Below are positions 23,901-35,700 of a stretch of 54,480 nt of DNA, in pieces (positions within the stretch are counted from its first letter, which is position 1; each line of letters starts with the position of its first letter). Position numbers and translations under genes: made by a program. Source of the DNA: Planoprotostelium fungivorum (taxonomy: Eukaryota; Evosea; Variosea; Cavosteliida; Cavosteliaceae). Location: assembly GCA_003024175.1 (NCBI GenBank), contig MDYQ01000188.1:1-54480 (forward strand), given 5' to 3'. Under the pieces are notes generated by a model. That model was not told the origin of the DNA. It was given only the letters and a program-made list of their open reading frames with translations, and ran no database searches.

Positions 23901-24045
23901 ATCACGATGGTGGTGGCTGGTGGAGATCACGATGGTGGTGGAAGGAGAGAACCCTCGCGAGGCTAAAACATTCGAGGGCATCTATGCAGAATAAAAGAAC
24001 AGAGAAATCTACAACTTGATTCGTGAGTTATATCACCAGCGTTGA
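20998..24045 (+). CDS. LRR - Ser/Thr stalk - GAIN/GPS - TM - pseudokinase receptor
   Basis: The first exon is uncertain. A clear LRR N-cap (VGVTCDRSQTVPIDIS) at about 21200 is followed by repeats: LNGSIHPSIGSLNTL, IPASIGSLSYLSALDLHDN, LPTLSTLDLSHNRLAGN. Next come LSGNPLTCLP and a Ser/Thr-only mucin-like stalk (21717-21935). After about 200 residues a GPS-like motif appears: CQYWNETIVW, then ICQSDHLTNFSV, with the HL/T autocleavage triad. A TM helix (IIMSICCVVGGLALVLIVSFIL) and basic stop-transfer follow. The cytoplasmic part has a kinase fold: AEGKRGQVWRSVYK, the Lys in VAVKKM, HHPNIVPYLGCH. HRD is replaced by HTL, ILLSGDQAKLNCSSL lacks DFG, and the DVWS Asp is His (HVWSVGVLLWTL). Catalysis is probably lost. 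The C-terminus lies at 23994 or 24045. Confidence 0.75.
21717..21935 (+). repeat. coding Ser/Thr stalk repeat
   Basis: Degenerate tandem repeats of AGCACTACC-like triplets encode runs such as SSTTSSTTSS and STTTDSSTTT. They probably form an O-glycosylated stalk of the LRR receptor. Confidence 0.75.
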
Positions 24046-25292
24046 GAATGAGGTACGATTTTGGCAGCATTGTTTTGATATCACCGTCACCATCCGGTTC
24101 CAACAGAAGGGCATTACGACATCGATCGCCGAATATCATGTCTCTCATTGTACCAGACGACATCAAAGAAGAGCGAGTGTCCACCGGATCTCTCGTTCTC
24201 GCTCTCATCGCGAACCACAGGCGAAGGTTCAGGTGTGGGGTCCCTGAGGCGAGTCCTGGGCGTGAATCGGTAATACATATGACGAATGCTCATTTCCGCG
24301 AGCATGACACATTTCTGGGTTGTTCCGGTCGCATCCTGTGTGGGATCAGTTGCCTTTAAAACGTAATTACTCTCCACACCCGACAAAACAAGAGCATATG
24401 CACAAACACAGTTTCATGTCTGAAGGAGTTGGCGTCGCGTTCATCGCATGAGGTGTCGCTCTTCTGTGGTGAGAAATGAACGGGGAGTTATTACGGATGG
24501 TTTATCTATTATAGGGCAACTCATCCTCTATATAACTTGTCAGCGCACGAGGAAAAGGTATATGGTGCCGCAAGCCATAGAGCGACCGATTGCCAGATAT
24601 TTATGATATGTCCCCTCTACGAAGAATCAAACGCCCTTTCCCTACTCTAAGCGAGTAAATGTTGACGAAGCGATAGTCAGCCGTTTGGAGCTGGAAGTCA
24701 ATTGACTGTAAACAAAGCACCGGAGTAGATGGGGTGGTGTGACCGTATGATGATCATCAGTTGCTAAGACGATGCGGCAGCTCTATTTTAGTTTGATTTC
24801 GGTAGTCATAACGACTATCGCGTGTAGTACGGCTAAATTTCACGGGTCAACGCCCATTAAAATCTAGTTTATACGATGAATTGGATAAGGTCGTCCTATA
24901 AGTTGTCAGGGGGATTCAATTGCAGAGATTTCGGCCGGGTCAGCGAAGCCGACACTGCCGAATTCTCTAAGGCGACGACACGAGATAGAACCACGTGAGA
25001 CGGTCTGCTCGCTACCGGGGCGAAATCGATTCAGGTCGAGCAGTTTGATGATCGTCATGGGCTGTCTTGGCAACAGGAGGGTCAACACGATGATGCTATA
25101 GTCTTCGAGGCAGTCCGCGGGGGATTATGTAGCCCTCAAATTATCGTAATATCCTTACGACGTCGTGGAGTCATGGAGAAGTGATACTAACTTCCGCCTT
25201 CTGTTCTTCTATTTTGTTCCCCTTCTGATCCATTTCTGCTTGGCAGCTCAACGGTCAACACACAGAGGAGCAACACACACTCACATATCGAG
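24046..25292. other. 1.25-kb gene-poor region
   Basis: No exon chain, tRNA cloverleaf or known RNA was found. Frames at 24042-24386 on both strands lack domains, though the plus frame MSLIVPDDIKEERVSTG could be a stray exon. Possibly regulatory DNA for the zinc-finger gene. Confidence 0.4.
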
Positions 25293-26025
25293 ATGGACAC
25301 ACTCATCAATGCCGCCTGTGAGCTGAAGAGGAACAGCAGCGACAAGCAATACAGGTGTGGACTATATCCATGGCGACCACGTACACCTACTAAGACTTGG
25401 ATAGATGCGAAGAAGAGGACTGCGGCCGCATGTTTCGATCCAAGAGGGGCTACTTGGACCACACACGATCACACAAGGGAAGACCCCACGTCTGCGATGT
25501 CCATGGTTGTGGCAAGGCCTTCTTACGCCCTGCCCACTTGGAGATGCACTCTAGGATCCATACGGGAGAGGTGAACGACCGAAAGAGGATGTCGGAGGAC
25601 ATATACTGACTCTGTTATAGAAACCCTTCGTCTGCGAATACAAAGGTTGCGGCAAGAGGTGGAATCAAAAGTCCGCGTTGAAACAGCACCTGCGATCTCA
25701 CACTGGAGAGAAACCCTTCTCATGTTCATACTGCTCGAAACGCTTCTCAACAACATCATCATGCAAGAGACACTTCCTCACACACGAACGATCTTCGGTG
25801 GAGATCACTCCATTCCGGTTGTCATCACCCAACTCATCCGAAGTCGATCTGCCACAAGCATCTCCCACTTCATCACCACCACACCCCGGATTCTCCTCCA
25901 TCATGCTACCCTTCCACCTCTTGGAGGACAACTCGAGCAACATTGACGCGACGACGAGTACGAACGCGTCACCTAGAATGGAAGAGCCGCGGCGGAAGCT
26001 GAGCTTGGACTTTCTGTTGAATTAA
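25293..26025 (+). CDS. C2H2 zinc-finger protein, likely transcription factor
   Basis: Three exons. The start MDTLINAACELKRNSSDKQ is fixed by the only ATG in frame with the fingers. An intron (about 25355-25409) joins YR to CEEEDCGRMFRSKRGYLDH, the first finger. Finger 2 reads CDVHGCGKAFLRPAHLEMH; a second intron (25571-25620) follows HTGE; finger 3 is CEYKGCGKRWNQKSALKQH; finger 4 is CSYCSKRFSTTSSCKRH. TGEKPF linkers and the first fingers' CxxxxC spacing resemble TFIIIA/GLI-type DNA binders. The C-terminus is Ser/Pro-rich and ends RRKLSLDFLLN, possibly regulatory. The TAA stop overlaps ATTAAA. Confidence 0.85.
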
Positions 26026-26230
26026 AGTGGTACATAGTGGGTTATCTGTGTCTTTCTCTTTCGTTTTTGTCCGAAAGCCGCTAGAAATGAACTCTTTGAA
26101 TCTACACTCAACCACCGACCGGTGGGCCAGTCATTGCGAGGCCGAGCCTCGAACACGCACGCGGAGTAGTACCTATCTGGTAGATGTTTCACGTGACAGC
26201 CGTTCTTCTCACTGATGGTCTGCAGTAAAA

Positions 26231-28395
26231 ATGCGTCGGGGCGAATGGAATCTGCAGAGTGATGACCTCTTAGACGACCCAGAGTGAGTCAGACATGAGC
26301 ATGAATCGATTCCATATCGAGGCAAACCGTTGGGACGATCGATTGATATGCCCAATGATAGATATGGAGTCAAGAGGGGACCGTTAGCGAGAGTACCTTA
26401 CGCGAACCAATTCGCTCCCCGAACCCAATGGATAGCGTTGGGCTCTCTCGTAGTTCTCCTCCTCCTCTTCCTCCTTATCATCATCACCTCCGTAGCGAGA
26501 ACCCACACAAACGACAACGGAACATATAAGAACGTCATCTTCATGATCTCCGACGGATATGGTCCCGCGAGTCAGGTGAAATCTCATCGTCCATACACCT
26601 TTAGAATGCGATCCCATCGTGTCGATGACGATGTCACTGATCCGAAAAGGTCATGGCGAGAGTGACCAACGCGGTGGAGACCACTCCCAACTACGATCCA
26701 TCGCATCCGACGATCAAAACCAATCCCCTCCCCCTCGATGAGTACCTGGTGGGAACGGCTCGTACGTACAGGTACGTTTCAACACGCGAAATCTCACTGA
26801 TAAATGTCAGCTCGGACAGTTGGGTCACAGACAGCGCGGCGGGAGCGACTGCTTACTCTTGTGCTCTGAAGACTTACAACAACGCCATCGGTGTCGACGA
26901 GAACAAGCAGCCGTGTGGAAATTTATTTGAAGCCGGGAGATCTAAGGGAATGGCTACTGGAATCGTCGTCACCAGCTCTTTCTCTCATGCGACACCGGGT
27001 GATGATCGCGATCATCACGATCATCATGCTGATCGAGTCTACAGCTTCTTTCTCTTCTCACAGCATTCACCGTGATGCCGAAGATTTCATTGCCAGTCAG
27101 CAGGTGAGCCGTCCCAATCGTAAATCCGTATCTCAACGAAAAAAAAGATGAAAGCGGGGCTCGATGTCATGTTCGGAGGTGGATCACGCTACTGGAACGA
27201 GAGAAAAGACGGAAGAGATTTATTCGAAGAGGCAAAGAAAGATCCTTATTCTTACACTGTGACCTCCAACTTGTCGGGTGAGTTTTATCTTTAGAAATGA
27301 AAAAATGAAACTTGATTCACAATGACAGAATGGGAACAAGTGAACCGAGTTCCCGTTTTGTCTCTCTTCACGAGGGGACAGATGTCTTACGACATCGACC
27401 GTGATGCTAAAGTCGAACCTTCCTTATCTGAAATGGTCTCGAAAGCCATCCACTTGCTATCGAACAAGCCTAACAATCGTGGTTTCATGCTGCTGATCGA
27501 AGGTGAGTCCGTCTACAACGTTGTAGACGAGCTGACTGTGGTAGGGAGTCGCATCGATCACGCCGGACATTCGAACGATGCACCGAGCCATTACAGAGAC
27601 ATCATGGCTTATCAAGAGGCCGTGAAGACTGTCATGGAGTTTGCAAAGAAGGACGGAAACACGATCGTTGTGTCTGTTTCCGATCACGAGACAGGAGGTG
27701 AGAGCTCCTCTTTGATGATCACGATGATCCATCATGATCCATCATGATCAATCATCACTCATCAACATCATCATCGCGATGATGATAGAGGTGAGATGTT
27801 GATGACCAGCAGGTCTCACCCTCGGTCAAGTCAAATACTACGAATGGAAACCAGAGCTCCTCCTCCAGGCCAAAGCTTCTTCTTACATCATCGCCAGCAA
27901 GGTGAAAGCCTTCACACGAATCATCTCTGATCTCTTTCAGATGAGAGAGAAGAACGAGACGAGATCGATCTTCAAGCAGTACTACAACATGGACTTGACT
28001 GACGCGGAAGAGTTTAAGATCAACTCTACCTTTTCGATGACGTTGGACGATACCATCATACAAGTGGGACACGTGTTCTCTGACAGAGCGAGATTGGGTG
28101 AGATGATGATGATGATGATCGTGATGGATGATGGACTGATGAGAGGATAGGTTGGACCACTCTGGCTCACACGGGAGTGGATGTCAACTTGTACGCTTAC
28201 GGTCCTAACACCGAAAAACTGAGGGGAAACCTAGAAAACATCGAGGTGATCATCATCATCATTGCAACCATCGTGACGGCCGATGATGACACACATCAGG
28301 TGGGAAAATTTGTCGAGAGCACTCTCGGTTTGAATTTGGAGAACGAAACAAAGAGATTGAAGAGCAACGACGTCGATCCTGTTCCCCGCAAATAG
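26231..28395 (+). CDS. alkaline phosphatase, type II membrane protein
   Basis: Hydrolyses phosphomonoesters using a Ser nucleophile and three metal ions. From ATG 26231 (MRRGEWNLQSDDLLDDPE) a cytoplasmic basic stretch precedes a TM anchor (GSLVVLLLLFLLIIITSVA), the topology of vacuolar Pho8. Conserved blocks: NVIFMISDGYGPASQ with metal-binding Asp, TDSAAGATAYSCALKTYN with nucleophilic Ser, MFGGGSRYW, IEG/SRIDHAGH joined across an intron, VSVSDHETGG, and WTTLAHTGVDVNLYAYGP with the last metal His. It ends KSNDVDPVPRK. About nine introns; the one at 27502-27543 is 42 nt, stop-free in frame and contains an 18-bp palindrome. Likely vacuolar/lysosomal or plasma-membrane phosphate salvage. Confidence 0.93.
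27511..27528. repeat. palindromic double copy of the intron motif in the alkaline phosphatase gene
   Basis: GTCTACAACGTTGTAGAC is an 18-bp perfect palindrome: sense and antisense motif cores fused head to head in a 42-nt intron. Confidence 0.8.
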
Positions 28396-28447
28396 AGATT
28401 GAACATATAAAGAGTTTCATGTTAACATCGCGATGCGTTTCATTTTG

Positions 28448-29157
28448 TCAGAAGATGTCGATGAAGGCATGAGAAAAGTTGAGACCGGCCACGGGTCCCG
28501 TGATGGTGAGCCATGCTGCGATCTTGTTCTGACCTTCTCTTCGGATGTGCTCCATGTCTTTCAAGAGGGCCGATGTGTTGCATGGATGGACGAAATAGAA
28601 GGGAAGTCCGATGACGGGGTGTTCCTGTGAATGTGTGAGGTTCTATGTGTGGATGTCTTGACTCGCATTTTGGGTGATGATGCCGTACGATTTGTCGCCC
28701 TGTGTCAGACCGAGAATGGACCAGACGTGATCGAGAGACAGAGGCCGGCCGTCTGAATGGCTTTAGAAGACGAGTGGGTATTGGAGTATACCTGATCGTG
28801 TAAAGTTGAAGTATAAGACGGGCACACAAAATGAGACACTGTACAGAATGTGATAGACACATCGGATGCCGTCATTTGGTGTGATCTCTGTCGCAGACGG
28901 ATCGACCTCAGAGATGGATGGCAGGGCTACTTCCGCATCATCTTCAACAATCGATTGCAGAGGGAGATAGAGATCACGATCTCTTTTCAGGTATACATTG
29001 TTCCTCTCACAAGGAAGTGCTGTAATCTTCAATACCTACCTCAACATTGGATGTCACCTTCTGTATTTGTAATCAACGACCACGATTCTTCTTTGAGCGA
29101 TTGAGAGAGAGCTGAGAAGGAACGTGACTCGCGTTGAAATTCATCCAAGCTGAGCAT
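28448..29157 (-). CDS. atg10: Atg10, E2-like enzyme of Atg12-Atg5 conjugation
   Basis: Transfers Atg12 to Atg5 during autophagosome formation. ATG at 29157 opens MLSLDEFQRESRSFSALSQS, like the Atg10 helix 1. Middle exons read VYHILYSVSFCVPVLYFNF and DGRPLSLDHVWSIL. The catalytic block is NEHPVIGLPFYFVHPCNTS, where HPC carries the active Cys, and the C-terminus ends AAWLTITGPVAGLNFSHAF. These blocks are specific to Atg10 rather than Atg3. Short introns lie after LITNTE, near 28960 and after NFTRS. The gene converges with alkaline phosphatase, 52 bp between stops. Confidence 0.88.
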
Positions 29158-29286
29158 GATCTGATGGGGCTCAAATTGAATTCAACTTGAAAACAAGGAT
29201 GAAAAGGCGGCATGTCTAGTATCTACATCATTCTAATGAAGTCAGAAAAAGAGGTAAAAACCATTCAGTATCTCTTGATGATACAT

Positions 29287-31032
29287 CTATTCTGCCTCCT
29301 TCAGCTGACACAGTGCTTTAGACATCAGAGTTGCCGCCTGGACTAATCTCTCCACAGAGTGACAAGCGTAAGCCATCCTGATGTATCCCGCCTTGTGAAA
29401 CGCTGATCCTGGCAACACAGCGACACCAGCCGCCTCCAGCAGATAAGTGGACACCTTCACATCACTGTCGATGACTCTTCCATCGGGCATCACATGGCCC
29501 ATCAACCTCTTCACGGATGGAAACATGTAGAATGCACCCAGTGGATCTTCAAAATCGAGCTTAGAGAAACCAGGTAGAGAGTGCATGGCTTGTAGCAGTG
29601 CTGATCTTCTCAGGCCAACCTGCACCGTTCATTCCATTCACATCACGATGAGACCTCATCATTTCGAAATGAGATGAGACGTCGTCTCGGAAGAGATGAT
29701 CACCTTGTCTCTCACAGAGAACCTCATCGTCATGTCTCGATCAGCTCTTAAGAAGTTTGCGTATGCCAACTGAATGGGGAGTTGATTGCACGATGTGAAA
29801 TTTCCTCCCAAATTGACTACGGCCTGGGTCACGTGCTTCGGCGCCGCCAGCCATCCTAGGCGTAAACCAGTTCCTGATATCTATCGCGGGTCAACATCTA
29901 TGTCTTAATGGAATAATGTACCTCTTTAGAGATGCCAGAGACGATGATGGTCTGGTTTGGAATGAATTTGGCGATGCTGTGGTGGACCGAGTCATCGTGC
30001 AGCATGAAACGGTAGACTTCATCGGAGATGATGGCTGATGATATTCTTAGAATGGAAGGAGGATGGAGAGTAGCTCACCGATCTCAGGATATCTAGAGAA
30101 GATGGATGCCATGCGTCTGACGACCTGATGATACGGTGAGGAGGATGAAATAAATGATTTATTTTTCTATTTATTCTCGATGGAGGAGGATGTGACTCAT
30201 GAGGATGCGAATGGAATCGATAGAGGGTGAGGGATGATGAAGATGTTATACCTCCTCTGAATAGACTTGTCCCGTCGGGTTGTTTGGTGTGTTGACTGTC
30301 GCTATGGCAATTCTCTTGTTGTTCTCTTCTAAGAATCTCTCCAATTGGTCGAGATCGGGGTTCAAGTGTTCGTCCTTACGTCATCAGTGTCGCGAACGAT
30401 GATCACCATCATCCTCACCGTGTCTAAGATGATGGTGGGTTTACCTGTGAAATAAGATGGAACGTTCGTGTACGATTCGAAAATGGGTGCCCAAGTGATC
30501 ACCTGTGATAATGACTCAGCTGTTGACGTTCTTGTCGTCCTGCGAAGACATGAAGATGATGGATGTCACCTCGTTTCTCTCGAGACTGTGATGCAATAGA
30601 ACACTCATCGCCTTAGAGATGGCTTCTTTCGGCCCGGAACACACTGCGATCTGGTCTAATTCGTAATGCAACCCGAAATTCTCCTCCAAATCATCTCGCA
30701 GGGCCGAAACTAACTCTGGACAACCTTCGGCCGGGTTATATCCGTATTGATCGGCGTGGATCGCTGTCCCATTTGAGTTTAGAAGGAGGTAGAATCATCA
30801 CCTTCGATCATCCCAGTCTTGATGAGATCGGGTGTTGGAATCTCTGGAACCATCTCGCCTGATCATGGTGAGTGTCAATTTCACATCACGACAAAGAGAT
30901 GAGGGAATCACCTATGCCGAGATTGATGATTTTCTTTCCCTGCTGTGTCAAATTTCGAACTGCATTCAACGCAGCGATGGTGGGGGACCCTGGAAGGTGA
31001 ATGGCAGCGGGACTGAGGACCAGCTCTGACAT
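29287..31032 (-). CDS. class I PLP aminotransferase (aspartate aminotransferase-like)
   Basis: PLP enzyme exchanging amino groups between amino and keto acids. ATG 31032 opens MSELVLSPAAIHLPGSPTI, then GKKIINLGIG, as in the Ib-type aminotransferases. Further exons: YGYNPAEGCPELVSALRDDL, NTPNNPTGQVYSEE (the NxPxNPTG motif), IISDEVYRF with the PLP-ring Asp-x-x-Tyr, and IIVSGISKE with the Schiff-base Lys. GTGLRLGWLAAPKHV provides the phosphate-binding Arg, and GSAFHKAGYIRMAYA lies near the C-terminus. An in-frame ATG at 31089 would add 19 residues. About eight introns. Substrate is not decidable from sequence; aspartate, aromatic or kynurenine-type are possible. Confidence 0.85.
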
Positions 31033-31136
31033 GGTGATGTGAAAAGGAATATGGAGCAATTGCAAATCCTGAAAAATGGCACAGATCACATCAGTGACAT
31101 CCCATCTTCATTTTATTTCATCACGAAGGAGAACAC
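31033..31136. promoter_or_regulatory. 104-bp divergent spacer, aminotransferase and LENG1-like genes
   Basis: Two divergent start codons with little room for separate promoters; AT-rich TTTTATTTCATC near 31112. Confidence 0.4.
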
Positions 31137-32637
31137 ATGGCGCTTCACCTTCTGCACCATAAATCATGGCACGTCTGGAACAGAGACAACATCGCCAAAG
31201 TCAAGAACGATGAAGCCGAACACGAGACAGAGCTCCGCGAACAGAGGAGACTCCATCAAGAGGCGGAATCCAAGAGAAGATATCAGTTGTTGAAGAGGAA
31301 GGCAAACGGCGAACCGGTCGATATCGATGAACCACCCACCGAGATAGTGACAGAGGCCATGTTACAGGCAAGAGCCGAGGCAGCGATAAAAGCCAAGCCA
31401 AAAGAATCCTTCATGAAAGCAGAGAAGATGCTGCGAAAGAAGTGAGTGATATGATGCACGGCCGTCGTATCGAGTGGAACTGATGCAAACGATAGCAAAG
31501 GAACTTTTGATAAGAACGACGACATCACGGTACCTGTGGGTGATACATGGAGGAAGAAGAGAGTCGAGGAAGAAGGTGCACCAGACTCCGGTTTAGACTT
31601 TCTATCGAAATTAGAACACGAATCGGTGAGCCATTCGATCACAAACATCTCACATGTTGACATGATGCAGATCCACGGTAAAGAGGAGGAAGTTGTCCCC
31701 GAGAAGAAAGAAGAGAAGAAGGAGCCACTCAACATCATCGATGCGGCCAAGGAGAGATTGGAAGCCGAAAGACTCAAACAACTCAACGTGTCCATCATGT
31801 CCACCATGCTCGTAGACAAGAAGACACTGAACCCTTGGTACGAACAGAAGGCAGGTGCAGCCTTCATCACCGACGAGAAGAACGTAGATGCGAGAAAGTG
31901 AGACGTCCGATGGCGATGGTCGCTCATCTGATCGTGATGTAGGAAGAAGAAGAGGGAAGACAGGAGAAATAAAGAAGATCCGATGTACCAAATGGATCAG
32001 CTCGTCACGGCCAAGAGAGAACGAGAGGACAGTATAAAGAGGGCAGAGGACGAGGCTCTACACGGTCACCTCTCTTCTTACCGCAGAGCACAACATCAGG
32101 AGAGGATGAGAAAGAAAGAAGAAGAGAAGAGAAGAGTGAGTGAAACGATCGTTTTCTCTCTGTTCAAGAGAAATAGGAGGAGAGGAAGAAGATGAAAGAC
32201 GTACCGAAGAGAGAAGGAAAGAAGAGTATCGAAGAGATGAGGAGGGAGAGAATGGACAGAGAAAAGAGAGAAAGAGAGAGGGTGAGAACATCATGAAGAT
32301 CATCAACACATCAGATCACCATCATCACAACAGATCACCATGATCTCGACATCATGAAGGTTGATGACAAATGACATGACATCACCATCACCATCCAGAT
32401 CGTGAAGACGATGATGCTCATGAACAACAGGCCATGAGTCTACCTCAAGGAGGAAGGAAGGATACCGACCGAAGCAGTCGTTCTGTCTCGCTGACACCCG
32501 TTCTATCGAGAAACGAGAGAGAAAATCCCTACCACAACCAATACGGAAACTATGCCGACGGAAGAGACAGAGGGAGGAGGGAAGGCTACACGACAGAGAG
32601 GGCGGGAAACGTCAGTCGATTGAGGGAAGACTACTGA
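31137..32637 (+). CDS. LENG1-like protein with CIR N-terminal domain
   Basis: ATG 31137 opens with HKSWHVWNRDNIAKVKNDEA, the Cir_N signature of LENG1, CWC25 and related spliceosome-associated proteins. A long charged helix follows (HETELREQRRLHQEAESKRR). Later exons contain LNPWYEQKAGAAF, matching the LENG1 PWY motif, and a Lys/Glu/Arg-rich coiled segment. The C-terminus ends with ENPYHNQYGNYADGRDRGR, matching the LENG1 YNSQFNPQ-type tail. At least five introns; the Arg/Glu repeats make some boundaries uncertain near 32135-32400. Function in this lineage is inferred as a pre-mRNA splicing accessory protein, which would suit a genome this rich in introns. Confidence 0.8.
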
Positions 32638-32701
32638 CGCGTTAAACCTTAAAACCGACCGCTCCCTTGTACAGATAAAGTAGGGTCAAGAGTGTTCGAT
32701 T

Positions 32702-35700
32702 TTATACAGTGAAGAAGGTTCTTCTGTCTAAACCTTCTGCTAGGCGAAACGTTGGCCTGCCTCGTGCTGGTATGTCGTGTTGTTGGTAGTAAGAGATGAG
32801 AGAGGTCAAGTTGTTGAAGTCTCGATTCTCTAATACAAATTTGAAGTCGTGTCCCTTCTTTTCGAGGTGGAACCTCCAGTGGTATAATTCCTACGTCAAG
32901 TGAGATATTGGATCGTGATGAGATGAGATGGGGACAATGATGATGGTGATAGTTCGCGATGATGATGATCGATGTAAAGATGATGGATGATGATCGTATC
33001 GTGATGATCGCGACAAAGATGACGATCACCACAAAGATGATCGACGATCACACAAGACGGCTGATGATGATGACGAATTCACACCTTCCCACGTATGGCA
33101 GAGAGAGCGAACGTGCCCGCCTTGCTCGAGAATCGAATGAGAAACGTTCCGTCAGGTACTTGCGGTGTGAGGTAGATCCTGCAGTCCTCCATGGCGATGT
33201 TTCCAAAGAACCAATGTCTCCCCACGATGAATGCAATATCCGATATAGTGTACGATTCCACAATGCGAAAATCTCCCTCTCTCGTGATGGGTGAAAACCA
33301 TTCTGTGATCTGCTTCCAGCGGGAGGCGGATACCTGTGCGAGTGAGTCGATGAAGTGAACGTGAATCGCGTGGCTTCATTCTATATTACGAGATAGATTG
33401 GAAAGAGATAAAGTGGTTCAATTTTCGATATGGATACGATGAACGTGATGAATCATTCAAAAAAAAGTTGGTCTTCATCGCTTCTATAAAACGAGAGATC
33501 GCAAATGATGAAACGAATCGACTCACCTTCCCATTCGTATGCGTCACGATGATTCTGATGTCCTCGAGATGTTCTATTCTGGCACCCAACATCTGAACGA
33601 TCTACCCTAGTCAGGCCTTCATCCTTCCTCTCTTCTCACCGCGTCCGTGAAGATGTCCCACTCCATGAAATGATTGTTTTCGAAGAGAGAGTCGAGATCG
33701 CTGACGGTCATGATCTGCGATCTGGAGAAACCTCCCTTGTAGGATTCTTCTAATCGACCCAGAATGGCCTCGGAGTTGAAGTACTTGATGACTCCCGTGT
33801 CGTGTTTCTGAGACGATCAGGTGATGCAGATCGGATGATGAGATGGTGAGATGATGAGATGATGGGAAGGTGGATGTGGTGATGCAGATCGGATGATGAG
33901 ATGATGGGACAGTGTAGGTGGTGATGCAGATCAGATGATGACATCGTGCAGATCAGTTGGTCATGTCACCATCATGCACATCAAACGATGACATCCGATC
34001 GCGATCGACATGATGCGATCATCACCTGAGCGGACAACACTTGCAATAGCGATTGAAGCTCGATGCGTAGATCGCTCAGACTGAGCCTGGCCTCCGGACT
34101 CTGATGCCAACATTCACCGATGAGACGATTCAGAACGCCATCAGGAGGTAGTGCCGGCCGCTCTCCCCGTTCCATCATCTTTACGATATCCCAGGTAGCG
34201 GTGGCTGTTGATGTCACGTTGATGTTATATTGATGTGATGTTTGATGTTGTGTTGATGTGATGTTTGATGTGATGTTGATGTCGTGTCATGTGATGGGAC
34301 TCACATCCGTAGGCAGGGGACCTGGTCTGTAATTCGTACATTCTGTATCGTGTCAGTCTCGATGATGAACAAGATGAACATGATGACGATGAAGGTGATG
34401 ATGAAGTGATGATTGATGATGAAGGTGATGATGAAGGTGATGATGAAGTGATGATTGATGATGAAGGTGATGATGAATGACGAGGACGCGATTGATGAGA
34501 CGACACATCCTCCATCATGAAGATGCGATGTGATCGATCATGACATGACTCACATGATGCCGATGCTGTACACCTCTTCACTCGTCCCCGTCTTCAATTT
34601 CAGATTCGTCTTGTCCACCGATTCTACACCATCATCAACACGACATCACGTCTGATATCTCACCAGGCGCTCTATATCGCAAATCGATCGTGTCTTGATT
34701 CTTCAGCTCGTGCGTATCCAATGCTAATTTCCAATACTCTGATAATTTCACTTGTGATTCAGAGTGGTGCATCAATATGGTGGCAGGCTGTCGTGCGTTT
34801 CAATTTGGTGAAACGGTTTCATTCGAATGGGATACCTCGAGTAAGATGTGGTGGAGTTCCAATCGTTTCAGATATTGTAGACCCTCTACTATTTTTAAGA
34901 CGATTTCTACTTTTTGTAGGGTGCTGAGTGGGACGGTGACGTCATAGATGATATCTCGACTGGCGTCAGCGATGTCGTACGTAAGTCACAATCACCTGCC
35001 AGACTGTTCTCTACCATCTCCGTGATGATACTGATGGTGTCGTCTATTGTACAGAATCCATACTCGTTTTCTCTCAGTTTTCTCTCAGTTTTCTCATCTT
35101 CTCACCACTTTCAGCAGGTTGACGTGATTCATTTCGGTGAAGCGAAGAGTGTTGTTGTTGAATTGCAACATCTCCCTGTCGGTCATGTATGTGTGAGCCA
35201 TTCTCAAACTATATAATCTGACCTGAAGAGGATGAGCCATGATGATGATGTGTCGAGTGATGTTCGATGATGTCTATGAGTGATGATGTGTCGAGTGATG
35301 CTGTTGACGACAATGATGAAGAGTCAACTCACTTGTGTTGTCTTTTTGTACAATGCCTTCTCACAAGCTTTGATGTCCCTCTGTGGCTGTCTCTCGATGT
35401 CTCTATTTTGAATATGCGACATGTTCATGAGGGGTGCCTGTGTTTGGCTCCTTGGTGGTGCTTGAGATACCTCACTGCTCTGCCATTCGATCATCATCAT
35501 GCGAATCGTGATTTCGTCGATCGTTGTCATCACTCACCATCAGGAGCAGATGTAAGTTGTTGAGCCACTCTGAAGTCTCTTGGACAGACAGACCTTCGAA
35601 GTAATACGTTCTGTCTCTCATGCCCGGCGCCCCGATGCTTGATGTTTTGGGACGCAGCTCGAACTGTATGCCAGCTGTCCCCACCAACTCATTAGGGTCA

